Part shown: positions 49,637-58,071 of the stretch, piece by piece | How the letters are laid out: each line of letters opens with the position of its first letter | Numbering within the stretch: the first letter of the stretch is position 1 | The notes under the pieces: generated by a model | The model's input: the letters and a program-made list of their open reading frames with translations, nothing else | Database searches by the model: none | Told to the model about the DNA's origin: nothing | Translations under genes and position numbers: made by a program | NCBI GenBank assembly: GCA_963774895.1 | Contig: CAVZGN010000002.1 | Span: forward strand, 62,001 to 126,000 | DNA length: 64,000 nt | Reading direction: 5' to 3' | Source of the DNA: REEB76 sp963774895 | Lineage (GTDB): Bacteria > Pseudomonadota > Gammaproteobacteria > Natronospirales > REEB76

Positions 49637-51214
49637 TCAGAAACTTTTCGGGTTCGCTGCCTGCCACGGTTGCATATACAGCGCTGCGGCACGACCCTCA
49701 AGGATGTCGCCGGTCTCCAGGTATGGATACAGCTCCCGATAGGTTTTGATCTCCGTAAGCGACACCCGACGATTCAATAGTTCAGGCTTGAGCTGACCGG
49801 GATCCGTGAGCCCCGCGGCCGCCAGCACCCACATGAAATTACGGATGGTGTTGTGGTGATAGTTGCACACACGTTGGGCCTTGTCTTCGACCACCAGCCC
49901 CTGCACGCGCCACGGATCCTGGGTGGTGACACCGGTTGGGCAGGTATTAGTATGACAGCGGCGTGCCTGGATGCAGCCGAGCGCGAACATCATGCCGCGC
50001 GCCGAATTGCACATATCCGCGCCCATGGCGATCTTGGCAGCCAGGTCGAAACCGCTGATGATCTTGCCGCTGGCCATGACACGGATTTCCTTGCGCAAGC
50101 CGGCGCCCACCAAGGCGTTGTGCACGAAGATCAACGCGTCCATGAGCGGCATGCCCATGAAGTCGGAAAGTTCCTGGGGCGCGGCGCCGGTGCCGCCCTC
50201 GCCGCCGTCCACGGTGATGAAATCCACCAGGATCTTGGTCTCCAGTATGGCCTTGAGGATGGCCATGAACTGCTGCTGCCGGCCAACGCACAGCTTGAAG
50301 CCCACCGGCTTGCCGCCGCTCATCTCGCGTAACTGCTGCAGCCACTCGAGCATTGCTAACGGCGTCGAGAACGCACTGTGGTAGGGCGGCGAATCCACAT
50401 CCTGGCCCTGCGGCACGCCGCGCGCCTCAGCGATATCGCGGCTGACTTTGGCCGCCGGCAGGATGCCGCCGCCGCCGGGTTTGGCGCCCTGGGATAGTTT
50501 GATGGCGATCATCTTCACGTTGTCGATGATGGCGTGTTCGCGGTACTGAACTGGATCGAATTTGCCATCTTTGGCGCGACAGCCAAAGTAGCCGGTACCA
50601 ATCTCCCAGATGAGGTCGCCGCCAGGTTTCAGGTGATGGCGGCTGACGCCGCCTTCACCGGTGTCGTGGGCAAAATTACCGAGCTTGGCGCCGGCGTTGA
50701 GTGCTTGGATGGCGTTGGACGAGAGCGCGCCGAAACTCATAGCGGAAATGTTGAAGTGTGAAGCCAGGTAAGGTTTGGCGCACTGGCTGCTGCCGACTTT
50801 TACCCGAGGTTCGTCTTTCTGTGGCCAGCGCGCCGTGATGGAGTGGTTGATCCATTCGTAGCCGCTGCGGTAGACATTCTCAATGGTACCGAAAGGATGC
50901 AGTAATCCCTGATTCTTGGCGCGCTGGTACACCATCTCGCGCTGTTCGCGCGCGAACGGCAGCCCTTGCATGTCGCCTTCGATGAAGTACTGGCGTATCT
51001 GGGTGTGGATATCCTCGAAGGCGTAACGCAGGTGACCGAAGATCGGGTAATTGCGCAGGATGGTGTGATGTGTCTGGGTGAGATCGTAGATGGCCAAAAC
51101 CAACAACGCGCCCACGATGATGAACAGCCACCAGAACGGATGCCAAAAGACACCAATGACGGCGATCGCCATGAATATAATAAGCAGGGCGATAACCACA
51201 GATCTTATTTTCAT
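49637..51214 (-). CDS. Membrane-anchored FMN-binding glutamate-synthase-like protein
   Basis: A 525-residue protein: two N-terminal membrane helices (residues ~4-45) and a GltS/GltB-like FMN-binding barrel. Seen: HFNISAMSFGALSSNAIQALNAGAKLGNFAHDTGEGG, KLSQGAKPGGGGILPAAKVS, VDFITVDGGEGGTGAAPQEL, and the Cys cluster region GCIQARRCHTNTCPTGVTTQDP that in glutamate synthase binds a 3Fe-4S cluster. The glutaminase domain of GltB is absent. Whether it makes glutamate is unknown. The start at 51214 begins the hydrophobic helix; a longer frame adds about 40 residues with no signal. Confidence 0.87.
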   Translation of the reverse strand: MKIRSVVIALLIIFMAIAVIGVFWHPFWWLFIIVGALLVLAIYDLTQTHHTILRNYPIFGHLRYAFEDIHTQIRQYFIEGDMQGLPFAREQREMVYQRAKNQGLLHPFGTIENVYRSGYEWINHSITARWPQKDEPRVKVGSSQCAKPYLASHFNISAMSFGALSSNAIQALNAGAKLGNFAHDTGEGGVSRHHLKPGGDLIWEIGTGYFGCRAKDGKFDPVQYREHAIIDNVKMIAIKLSQGAKPGGGGILPAAKVSRDIAEARGVPQGQDVDSPPYHSAFSTPLAMLEWLQQLREMSGGKPVGFKLCVGRQQQFMAILKAILETKILVDFITVDGGEGGTGAAPQELSDFMGMPLMDALIFVHNALVGAGLRKEIRVMASGKIISGFDLAAKIAMGADMCNSARGMMFALGCIQARRCHTNTCPTGVTTQDPWRVQGLVVEDKAQRVCNYHHNTIRNFMWVLAAAGLTDPGQLKPELLNRRVSLTEIKTYRELYPYLETGDILEGRAAALYMQPWQAANPKSF

Positions 51215-51412
51215 GCTGAAGCCTTTAGCGGTTGGACTTGGAATGCACTTGGACAGATGTCGCCACGCACATGCGGCGTCCATCACGGAGGAACTTGGAT
51301 TATACGCCCGCAGCCCTGAGCATAAGCCCCATAGCAACGAATGCTGTCAGCACCGGCAGGTGTCGGGTACACTGCCGTTGTTGCCATCGTGTTTGAACGC
51401 ATAACCACCGGC

Positions 51413-52693
51413 ATGAATATCCTGATCGTCGATCATTCCAAAGTATTCCGCACCGTCCTGCACAAGATGGTGGCGAATCTTGGCCATCACCCGATCTCCG
51501 TGGACAACGCCGAACAGGCCGTGGATGTGCTGCACAAGGAGCCGGTGGGTCTGGTATGCGCGGCCCTGACATTGCCGGGCATGAACGGCATCACCCTCTG
51601 CCAACAAGTACGATCACTGCCCCAATACCTCAAGACACCTTATATCCTGTTGACCTCCACCGATGACCAGCGTCTGCGGCATGAAGCCTTCGAAGCGGGT
51701 GTCACCGAGATCCAGGAACGCAGTGACGCCAAGGAACTCACCGACCGGCTGAGCCGCTTCTTCATGGACGAGCAAGAGGAGGTGCATGGCAAGGTGCTGT
51801 ATATCGAAGACAGCCAGGTGGCGGCACATATCATCATCAGGTTGCTGACGCAAATGAACCTGCATGTGGATCACTTCCGCATCGCCGAAGAAGCGCTGGC
51901 GGCCTTCGAGAAGGAAGAATACGACCTCATCATCAGCGACATCCTGCTGGAGGGGCCCATCAGCGGCGTCGGTATCGTGAGCCGGGTGCGCAATCTGACT
52001 ACTTACAAACGCCGCGTGCCGATCCTGGCGCTTTCCGGTGTGGACGACCCCTCGCGCCGTATCGAGCTGTTCCGCCTGGGCGTCAATGACTACACCACCA
52101 AGCCGCCGCTTGAGGAGGAAGTACGGGCCCGGGTGCGCAACCTCATCATCAACAAACAGTTGCTGGACCAGGTAGAAAAGCAGTCGCAGCAACTATATGA
52201 AATGGCCATGAAAGACCAGCTCACGGGTCTATACAACCGCAACTCCTTGCGGGAATTCGCCCCCAAGTACTTCAGCAACGCCGCCCGTTACGATTACCCC
52301 ATGAGCCTGCTGGTCATCGATCTGGATCATTTCAAGAACATCAACGACAACCATGGCCACCTGGCGGGCGACAACGTACTGGCGCGCACCGGCGAGATGC
52401 TGCGCCAGGCCTGTCGCGAAGGCGACCTGGCGGCGCGCGTCGGCGGCGAGGAATTCGTGCTGCTGTTGAACCACTGCGCAGGCGAAGATGCCCGCCGCCG
52501 ATCTGAAGAGATCTGCCGGGCCATCGAAAGCCTGCATCCCGAGGGCGTGAATGTCACCGCCAGCATCGGCGTAAGCGCGCGGCACCAGGGCCAGGCGGTG
52601 AAATTCGAGGAATTATTCAAGCTCGCCGATCACGCCATGTATGAAGCCAAGAAGCAGGGCCGCAACCGCGTGGCGTTCATACCCTATAACTGA
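51413..52693 (+). CDS. Tandem-receiver GGDEF response regulator
   Basis: A 426-residue diguanylate cyclase. Two receiver domains (residues ~1-120 and ~127-255) precede a GGDEF domain (~265-426) with GGEEF and an upstream inhibitory-site RxxD (REGD). The second receiver has its phosphorylation Asp in LIISDILLEG. In the first, the equivalent position reads CAALTLPGMNG, so the Asp is replaced by Ala and it should not be phosphorylated. No histidine kinase is adjacent. The protein starts with MNILIVDHSKVFRTVL. Confidence 0.9.
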   Translation: MNILIVDHSKVFRTVLHKMVANLGHHPISVDNAEQAVDVLHKEPVGLVCAALTLPGMNGITLCQQVRSLPQYLKTPYILLTSTDDQRLRHEAFEAGVTEIQERSDAKELTDRLSRFFMDEQEEVHGKVLYIEDSQVAAHIIIRLLTQMNLHVDHFRIAEEALAAFEKEEYDLIISDILLEGPISGVGIVSRVRNLTTYKRRVPILALSGVDDPSRRIELFRLGVNDYTTKPPLEEEVRARVRNLIINKQLLDQVEKQSQQLYEMAMKDQLTGLYNRNSLREFAPKYFSNAARYDYPMSLLVIDLDHFKNINDNHGHLAGDNVLARTGEMLRQACREGDLAARVGGEEFVLLLNHCAGEDARRRSEEICRAIESLHPEGVNVTASIGVSARHQGQAVKFEELFKLADHAMYEAKKQGRNRVAFIPYN

Positions 52694-52695
52694 TG

Positions 52696-53109
52696 CTATA
52701 GCGGCCAAGCCGTCAGCAGGAACGCCATCACCAGGATGGCGAGCAGGCGATGGCCGGTATCCAGCAACCAGGCCGCGACCTTGCGCCGTGAAATCAGCGT
52801 GTCCACCAGCGAAGGCGCGGCCGTGAATCCAAGCCACAGCAGCACACCCGCCACCAGAGCGGTACCGAGCCCGGCATCGCGCCCTGCGAACACCAGACAC
52901 AACGCCAGGATGAATGCCTGCAGGATGCTGCAGATTAGCGCCACGAGATAACGCTGCCAGCGGCCACCGCTCTCCATCTCCTGCAGTAGATGCGGGTTGG
53001 CCTTGAGCCACAGCGGGCCGAAGGTGAACGGCAGATACCACACGGCGCCCACGATGAACCCACCGACGCCGGCGATCATCACCGCAAGATAATTAATCTG
53101 ACTGAGCAT
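52696..53109 (-). CDS. DUF1761 family membrane protein
   Basis: A 137-residue protein with four hydrophobic segments. The N-terminus MLSQINYLAVMIAGVGGFIVGAVWYLPFTFGPLWLKA matches the DUF1761 opening, and the loop DTLISRRKVAAWLLDTGHRL precedes the last helix. Function is unknown. It converges with the response-regulator gene. Confidence 0.8.
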   Translation of the reverse strand: MLSQINYLAVMIAGVGGFIVGAVWYLPFTFGPLWLKANPHLLQEMESGGRWQRYLVALICSILQAFILALCLVFAGRDAGLGTALVAGVLLWLGFTAAPSLVDTLISRRKVAAWLLDTGHRLLAILVMAFLLTAWPL

Positions 53110-53178
53110 AGGTTTCTCCCGACGACTTGCGCTTCAGTGTAGCAGCGACACCCATGTGCATGCGTAGGCTAGTGAAAA

Positions 53179-53757
53179 TCAGCTGATGGGCTTCGGTCGC
53201 GCAGCTTTGTCATGGTTGGCAGTGACTGAACGGCTCTTGATGATAATGCCGGTGTAGTAGCCGATGTAATAGCCCGCCAGCAGAAAATACAGCCCCAAGG
53301 TGAGTGGGCTGTGCTGGTAACTGGCAAACGGGTCCATTTGCATTTGCGGATTCTGGTGCGCCTGCTGTAAGGCGCCGTGCAGCACCGGATATACGACGAT
53401 GAAACGGTAGATGATCCGGCCGACGAACAGCGCGGTTACTGTCATGCCGATATAACCGTTGGGCGTGTAGAACTGGCCTTCCGGGGTGACTTCGAAGCGC
53501 GTGTGAACAATGGCATACAACGCCAACACCAGGCCCAAGAACGCACCCAGCAGCGCCGCCATATAACCCTTGACCGAAGCAAAGGGTGACAACAGCAAAA
53601 CCAGACAGAAGATGCCCAATATGAGCATGCGGATGATCATGCGGTTCTGACGCAGCGGCTGGCGGCCGAAATTACGCCGGAAACGGCGATACAGGACGAA
53701 CAGCACCAGCGCCGCGATCAGCAGGGTGCTGCCGAGATTGGTTACGGATGGATGCAT
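53179..53757 (-). CDS. CcdC-like (DUF1453) membrane protein
   Basis: A 192-residue protein with about five hydrophobic segments and conserved-looking RFRRNFGRQPLRQNRMIIRM and FTPNGYIGM-like stretch (FYTPNGYIGMTVTALFVGRIIYRF). The pattern resembles the CcdC/DUF1453 family, which in Bacillus sits near cytochrome-maturation genes; the assignment is tentative and no cytochrome gene is adjacent. Confidence 0.55.
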   Translation of the reverse strand: MHPSVTNLGSTLLIAALVLFVLYRRFRRNFGRQPLRQNRMIIRMLILGIFCLVLLLSPFASVKGYMAALLGAFLGLVLALYAIVHTRFEVTPEGQFYTPNGYIGMTVTALFVGRIIYRFIVVYPVLHGALQQAHQNPQMQMDPFASYQHSPLTLGLYFLLAGYYIGYYTGIIIKSRSVTANHDKAARPKPIS

Positions 53758-53803
53758 GTCACCGCCTAATATGCGCGCCGCACTCTAACATGGACCGTTG
53801 GTC

Positions 53804-54508
53804 TCAGGAATCGTTACCCATGATCAACAGCCGTGTGCCTTCCGGAGCGGTCAAACAAATACCGGCAGCCGGCGGTGTCGAAGTGACCGGGATATTGCGC
53901 TGCAGCAACTGCTCCGCGAGATCTTCGGGCCGATGGTGCAGGAACACGACCAGAGGCCGGCCGGGGGTGGCTGCTTGCTGCAAGCCGATATTCAAACCGC
54001 CGGTGGCCAGCCGCACGTGTGCCGGGTGCGCCGCTTCCGGCTCGCTGACTATCAAGCCCAGTGTTTCCCAGAACTGGCGGCTGGCCTGCGGATCATGAGC
54101 ATGCAAACGGTATTCATCAAAGTAGCCGCACAGGCAAGCAGTGTGACGTGAGCTGAGTGGTGAACAGGTGCGGGCTTCCAGCAGCGTGATCATCTGCCGG
54201 TCGGGAGCGTAGAAGCCGGCCTCGTTGAACTGGTCATCAGCCAGTTTGCTGAACTCGAACTGGATGCCAAGCGCCTCGAAGTCCGGCATGCGACTGCGCA
54301 GATCCGGCTGTACGAAAGTGAGTGACGGTGAAGGGAAGGTGTACTGATGCAGACCCAGATACACATGCCCGTCGCTTAGCACCGCATACGGGTGGGTCCA
54401 GATATCATTGTTGACAGGCGCGCGCTCAAATCCCAGGCGCAGATAGAATTCCAGTGAATCCAGGATGTCGGATGTCTGGATGCTGATCTCCAGAAAGTTG
54501 CCGAGCAT
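53804..54508 (-). CDS. VOC (glyoxalase-fold) family protein
   Basis: A 234-residue protein made of two VOC modules. The first opens with FLEISIQTSDILDSLEFYLRLGFERA, the second with CGYFDEYRLHAHDPQASRQFWETLGLIVSE. VOC proteins are metal-dependent isomerases, dioxygenases or binding proteins; no substrate is suggested here. The start at 54508 lies 10 bp after the hemH stop, and the two are probably co-transcribed. Confidence 0.85.
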   Translation of the reverse strand: MLGNFLEISIQTSDILDSLEFYLRLGFERAPVNNDIWTHPYAVLSDGHVYLGLHQYTFPSPSLTFVQPDLRSRMPDFEALGIQFEFSKLADDQFNEAGFYAPDRQMITLLEARTCSPLSSRHTACLCGYFDEYRLHAHDPQASRQFWETLGLIVSEPEAAHPAHVRLATGGLNIGLQQAATPGRPLVVFLHHRPEDLAEQLLQRNIPVTSTPPAAGICLTAPEGTRLLIMGNDS

Positions 54509-54518
54509 GCCGGTTGAC

Positions 54519-55514
54519 TCAACCCATGAGCCGCGCCGACACCAATTCGGCGAGCGCTCGGATGTGCTCAGGGCGATCATTGAGCGCCGGTATGTAGCGC
54601 AGTTGCTCGCCACCCGCTTGCCGGTAAGTCTCGGCGTAGCGCAGGGCGATCTCTTCCAGGGTCTCGAGGCAATCAGCCGGGAAACCCGGGCAGATCACGT
54701 CCACGGTCTTGACGCCGCCTGCGGCCAGCTCCTGCAAACGACTATCGATATAAGGTTGCAGCCATTCGGCTTTGCCGAAGCGCGACTGAAAGGTGAGTTG
54801 CCACTCACCCGCATTCAATTTGAGTCGCGCCGCTAGCAACCTGGCGGTCTGCGTGCACTGCTCCGCATACGGATCGCCCCTGCGTGTCACCTGCTTGGGG
54901 ATGCCATGGAAGGAAATCAGCAGCATCTGGCCACGGCCATGCTTCTCCCAGTAGTCGCGAACATTCGAGGCCAGCGCCTGGATATAGGCCGGATGACTGC
55001 AATAGCCTTCGATGCAAAACAATGTATGTGGGCTGAGTTGCTTGAGCCTGGCGACGGTGGAGCCCACGGTGGCGCGCGTATATTGGGGGTACAGCGGCAA
55101 CACCACTATGCGCGTCACACCTTCGGCCGCCAGTTCGATGAGTGCTTCGGGAAGCGAGGGGTTACCGTAGCGCATGCCCAGTGCCAGTGGCACTTTCTTT
55201 CCGGCTTGTTTGGTCAGTTCCCTGCTGAGCGCCGTGGCGATCGCCTGGCTTTGGATCAGCAGCGGTGAACCTGCGGGTGTCCAGATGCGCGCATAGGCTT
55301 TAGCGGAGCGCTTCGGCCGGAACGGCAAGACCAGGCCGTAGAGTAACGGCAACCATACGAAACGCGGCAGACTCACTACCTCCGGGTCCGCAAGGAATTC
55401 GGCTAAGTAGCGCCGCAGTGCCGCCGGCGTGGGTGCATCCGGGGTCCCCAGGTTGGTCACCAGCACACCGGTATGCGCATGTGGGTCGTTCACGGCTTTA
55501 TGGATCTCAGGCAT
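54519..55514 (-). CDS. hemH: Ferrochelatase
   Basis: A 331-residue enzyme that inserts Fe2+ into protoporphyrin IX, the last step of haem synthesis. Seen: GVLVTNLGTPDAPTPAALRRYLAEFL, RYGNPSLPEALIELAAEGV, LPLYPQYTRATVGS, LISFHGIPKQ (catalytic His), FQSRFGKAEWLQPY and the C-terminal FPADCLETLEEI (Glu). It leads into the VOC gene. It is membrane-associated or soluble in the cytoplasm. Confidence 0.96.
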   Translation of the reverse strand: MPEIHKAVNDPHAHTGVLVTNLGTPDAPTPAALRRYLAEFLADPEVVSLPRFVWLPLLYGLVLPFRPKRSAKAYARIWTPAGSPLLIQSQAIATALSRELTKQAGKKVPLALGMRYGNPSLPEALIELAAEGVTRIVVLPLYPQYTRATVGSTVARLKQLSPHTLFCIEGYCSHPAYIQALASNVRDYWEKHGRGQMLLISFHGIPKQVTRRGDPYAEQCTQTARLLAARLKLNAGEWQLTFQSRFGKAEWLQPYIDSRLQELAAGGVKTVDVICPGFPADCLETLEEIALRYAETYRQAGGEQLRYIPALNDRPEHIRALAELVSARLMG

Positions 55515-55698
55515 CGCTACGAAACATTTAAAGGGCTGCTGATTATGACATGAGCGCTGAGCGCTATGTCTGGACTTAAGCCCGCCGCACTCCGATGTAG
55601 GGATTCCGGGTTATATTTATCCCCGTGATTAAAAATCCAATGAGCACACACATAATTGGTAAATTACCCTCCGAGGCATCTCAATCGAGGAGTCCCTC

Positions 55699-56160
55699 AT
55701 GTCAGTCTTGAAAGATTTCCAGGCGTTCGTCATGCGCGGCAATGTGGTGGATATGGCCGTGGGTATCATCATCGGAGCGGCCTTCGGCGCCATCGTCAAA
55801 TCGCTGGTGGATGACATGCTCATGCCGCCCATCGGGTTGGCACTCGGCAACGTGGATTTCTCCAACTTGTTCGTGGTGCTCAAGGACGGAGCCAAGCGGG
55901 CGCCGCCCTACGACAGCATTGCCCAGGCGCATGCGGCCGGCGCGGTGACAGTCAACTATGGCCTGTTCATCAATACGCTCATCAGTTTCATCATCATCGC
56001 CATCGCGGTGTTCATGCTGATCCGCTTCATGGCGCGATTGCAGCACACACTGGAGAAGCCGGTGATCTCGGCACCGGTCACCAAGGAATGCCCTTATTGT
56101 TTCTCGACAGTCAACATCAAGGCGACTCGCTGCCCGAGTTGCACCGCGGAACTGAAATGA
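55699..56160 (+). CDS. mscL: Large-conductance mechanosensitive channel with C-terminal zinc ribbon
   Basis: A 153-residue MscL. The N-terminal amphipathic helix and TM1 (MSVLKDFQAFVMRGNVVDMAVGIIIGAAFGAIVKSLVDDMLMPPIG), the periplasmic loop and TM2 (NTLISFIIIAIAVFMLIRFM) are complete. The C-terminus ends in ECPYCFSTVNIKATRCPSCTAEL, a CxxC-CxxC zinc ribbon beyond the usual helical bundle. It is preceded by a good ribosome-binding site (GAGG). It relieves osmotic downshock. Confidence 0.94.
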   Translation: MSVLKDFQAFVMRGNVVDMAVGIIIGAAFGAIVKSLVDDMLMPPIGLALGNVDFSNLFVVLKDGAKRAPPYDSIAQAHAAGAVTVNYGLFINTLISFIIIAIAVFMLIRFMARLQHTLEKPVISAPVTKECPYCFSTVNIKATRCPSCTAELK

Positions 56161-56217
56161 GACAGGTTAGGGCGAGTCGATGAAACGCTTCAGCAAGTCG
56201 CCAGTGAACTCGACGAT

Positions 56218-56640
56218 CTAAGGTGGATTTCGGTTGTAGTCAGAGTAGCGCAGCCAGGTGGGGCGTATGCGGATGTAAGTAATGCCCTTCCATGCAAGCC
56301 GCAACCTGCCGTCGGGGAACTGGTGGAAGTAGGTCTCGTCCTGCACGCTCCGCAATTCCTCGCCTTCCGGGAGGTCTGCCAAGCCTTCGCACTGCACGGT
56401 GCGCTCGTCGTGGGTGCCTGTGGTGTAGCCACCGCAGTCGCCGAACACCACTGCGATGCGCGGGTCGAGCTGCAGGTTGCGGTACATGCGCGAGCTATCC
56501 ACCGTGTCGAGCACCAATTCCAGCCCCTCGTTCACCGCCACACACAGCATTGCTGCCTGGGGCGCACCCTCTGGCGAAAGACTCGTGACTACCACCAGCG
56601 GGTGGCTGTGCATGAAGAGGAGCAGCTCCGCTCGGGTCAA
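56218..56640 (-). CDS. Pyridoxamine-5'-phosphate-oxidase-like FMN-binding protein
   Basis: A ~140-residue split-barrel flavoprotein-like protein: LTRAELLLFMHSHPLVVVTSLSPEGAPQAAMLCVAVNEGLELVLDTVDSSRMYRNLQLDPRIAVVFG is the standard PNPOx-like opening. The real N-terminus most likely starts at a TTG at 56640, four bases after the thiolase stop; an ATG at 56613 is the alternative. Both suggest coupling to the thiolase upstream. The substrate is unknown. Confidence 0.72.
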   Translation of the reverse strand: MTRAELLLFMHSHPLVVVTSLSPEGAPQAAMLCVAVNEGLELVLDTVDSSRMYRNLQLDPRIAVVFGDCGGYTTGTHDERTVQCEGLADLPEGEELRSVQDETYFHQFPDGRLRLAWKGITYIRIRPTWLRYSDYNRNPP

Positions 56641-56644
56641 GCGT

Positions 56645-57931
56645 TTAACGTTCCAGGATCGCGGTGACACCCATGCCGCCGCCGGTGCAAATTGAGACCA
56701 ACCCGCGGCCTTGGCCTTTCTGCGCCAGCAGCTTGGCGAGTCCGGCAAGGATACGCCCGCCGGTGGCGCCGAAGGGATGACCGAGCGCCACGCTGCCGCC
56801 TTTCACATTCAGCTTGCTGCGGTCGATGGAACCCAGGGGTTCCCTACGACCCAGCCGGGTCTTGCAATAGTCGGCCGATTCCCAGGCTTTGAGTGTGCAC
56901 AGCACCTGTGCGGCGAAGGCCTCGTGGATCTCGTAGAAATCAAAATCCTGCAGTTTCAGTCCGGCCGCGTCCAGCATCTTGGGGACCGCATAGGTGGGCG
57001 CCATCAGCAGACCCTCGCGGTAGATGCCGCTGACGGAGGAGAAATCCACTGCCGCCACCGCAAAATGCGTGAGGTAGGCCTGCACCGGGATGCCGTGGGC
57101 CTTGGCCCATTCGTCGCTGGCCAGCAATACCGCCGAGGCGCCGTCGGTCAGTGGTGTGGAGTTGCCGGCGGTCAGCGTGCCGCCTATTTTGTCGAACACC
57201 GGTTTCAGCTTGGCGAGTTTCTCCAGGCTGGTATCGGGGCGCACGGTATTGTCAAAGCTCGCGCCGTTGAAAGGCATCACCAGATCCGAATAGAAACCTT
57301 CTTTCCAGGCAGCCGCGGCATGCATGTGACTGGCACAGGCGAGATCGTCCTGTTCTTTCTGGGTGAGCTTCCATTCCTTGGCCATGAGTTCACAGCTCTG
57401 GCCCATGGACAGACCGGTGCGCGCCTCGTTGACGGACGGGAAATGCGGTTTCAGGTCATAGGGCCGCCAGCGCGAGATCGCCTTGAGACGCTGTCCGAAG
57501 CTGCGCGCGCGGTTCAGGTCCAGCAGGATCTGCTGGAAGTGACGGCCGAAGACGATGGGCACGTCGCTGGCGGAATCCACGCCGGCGGCGACGGCGGAAT
57601 CCAGCTCGCCCACGGCGATGCGCGTCCCCAGTTCGATGGCGGTCGACAGCGAGGTGCCGCAGGCGCGGTCCAGATTATGCGCGGGCGTGTGCGCATGCAG
57701 ACCGCTCGACAGCACCGCTTCGCGCGTCATGCTCCAGTCACGTGAGTGTTTCATCACCGCGCCGGCGGCGGCATCCCCCAGAATCTCGCCCTTGAGATTG
57801 TATTTGTCCACCAGTCCCTTAATGGCGGCGCTCAGCATCTCCAGGTTGCCGAGGCGCATGTAATTGGTGTTATTGCGGCAAAACGGGATACGCATGCCGC
57901 CGAGGACGGCAATGGGACGGGGTAGTTTCAT
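56645..57931 (-). CDS. Acetyl-CoA C-acyltransferase (FadI-like thiolase)
   Basis: A 428-residue thiolase that carries out the final cleavage of beta-oxidation. The nucleophile is C91 in DRACGTSLS; the His is in IHEAFAAQVL and GHPFGATGGR, and the second Cys in CTGGGMGVT near the C-terminus. Length and sequence favour the FadI/trifunctional beta-subunit type, but no fadJ-like partner is adjacent. It is followed by the PNPOx-like gene. Confidence 0.93.
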   Translation of the reverse strand: MKLPRPIAVLGGMRIPFCRNNTNYMRLGNLEMLSAAIKGLVDKYNLKGEILGDAAAGAVMKHSRDWSMTREAVLSSGLHAHTPAHNLDRACGTSLSTAIELGTRIAVGELDSAVAAGVDSASDVPIVFGRHFQQILLDLNRARSFGQRLKAISRWRPYDLKPHFPSVNEARTGLSMGQSCELMAKEWKLTQKEQDDLACASHMHAAAAWKEGFYSDLVMPFNGASFDNTVRPDTSLEKLAKLKPVFDKIGGTLTAGNSTPLTDGASAVLLASDEWAKAHGIPVQAYLTHFAVAAVDFSSVSGIYREGLLMAPTYAVPKMLDAAGLKLQDFDFYEIHEAFAAQVLCTLKAWESADYCKTRLGRREPLGSIDRSKLNVKGGSVALGHPFGATGGRILAGLAKLLAQKGQGRGLVSICTGGGMGVTAILER

Positions 57932-58071
57932 GATGCAGATCTCCTGTTGATGCTGAACGGTGGCACAGCAGGCTGGATCGTCCGGAAGCCACCGTCCGCA
58001 ATGACTATGCCCCTGATATTATCCACCCGCCGTCAAGCGGACGCGCGTGTCCGGCACTTTTTCCAGAAAAT

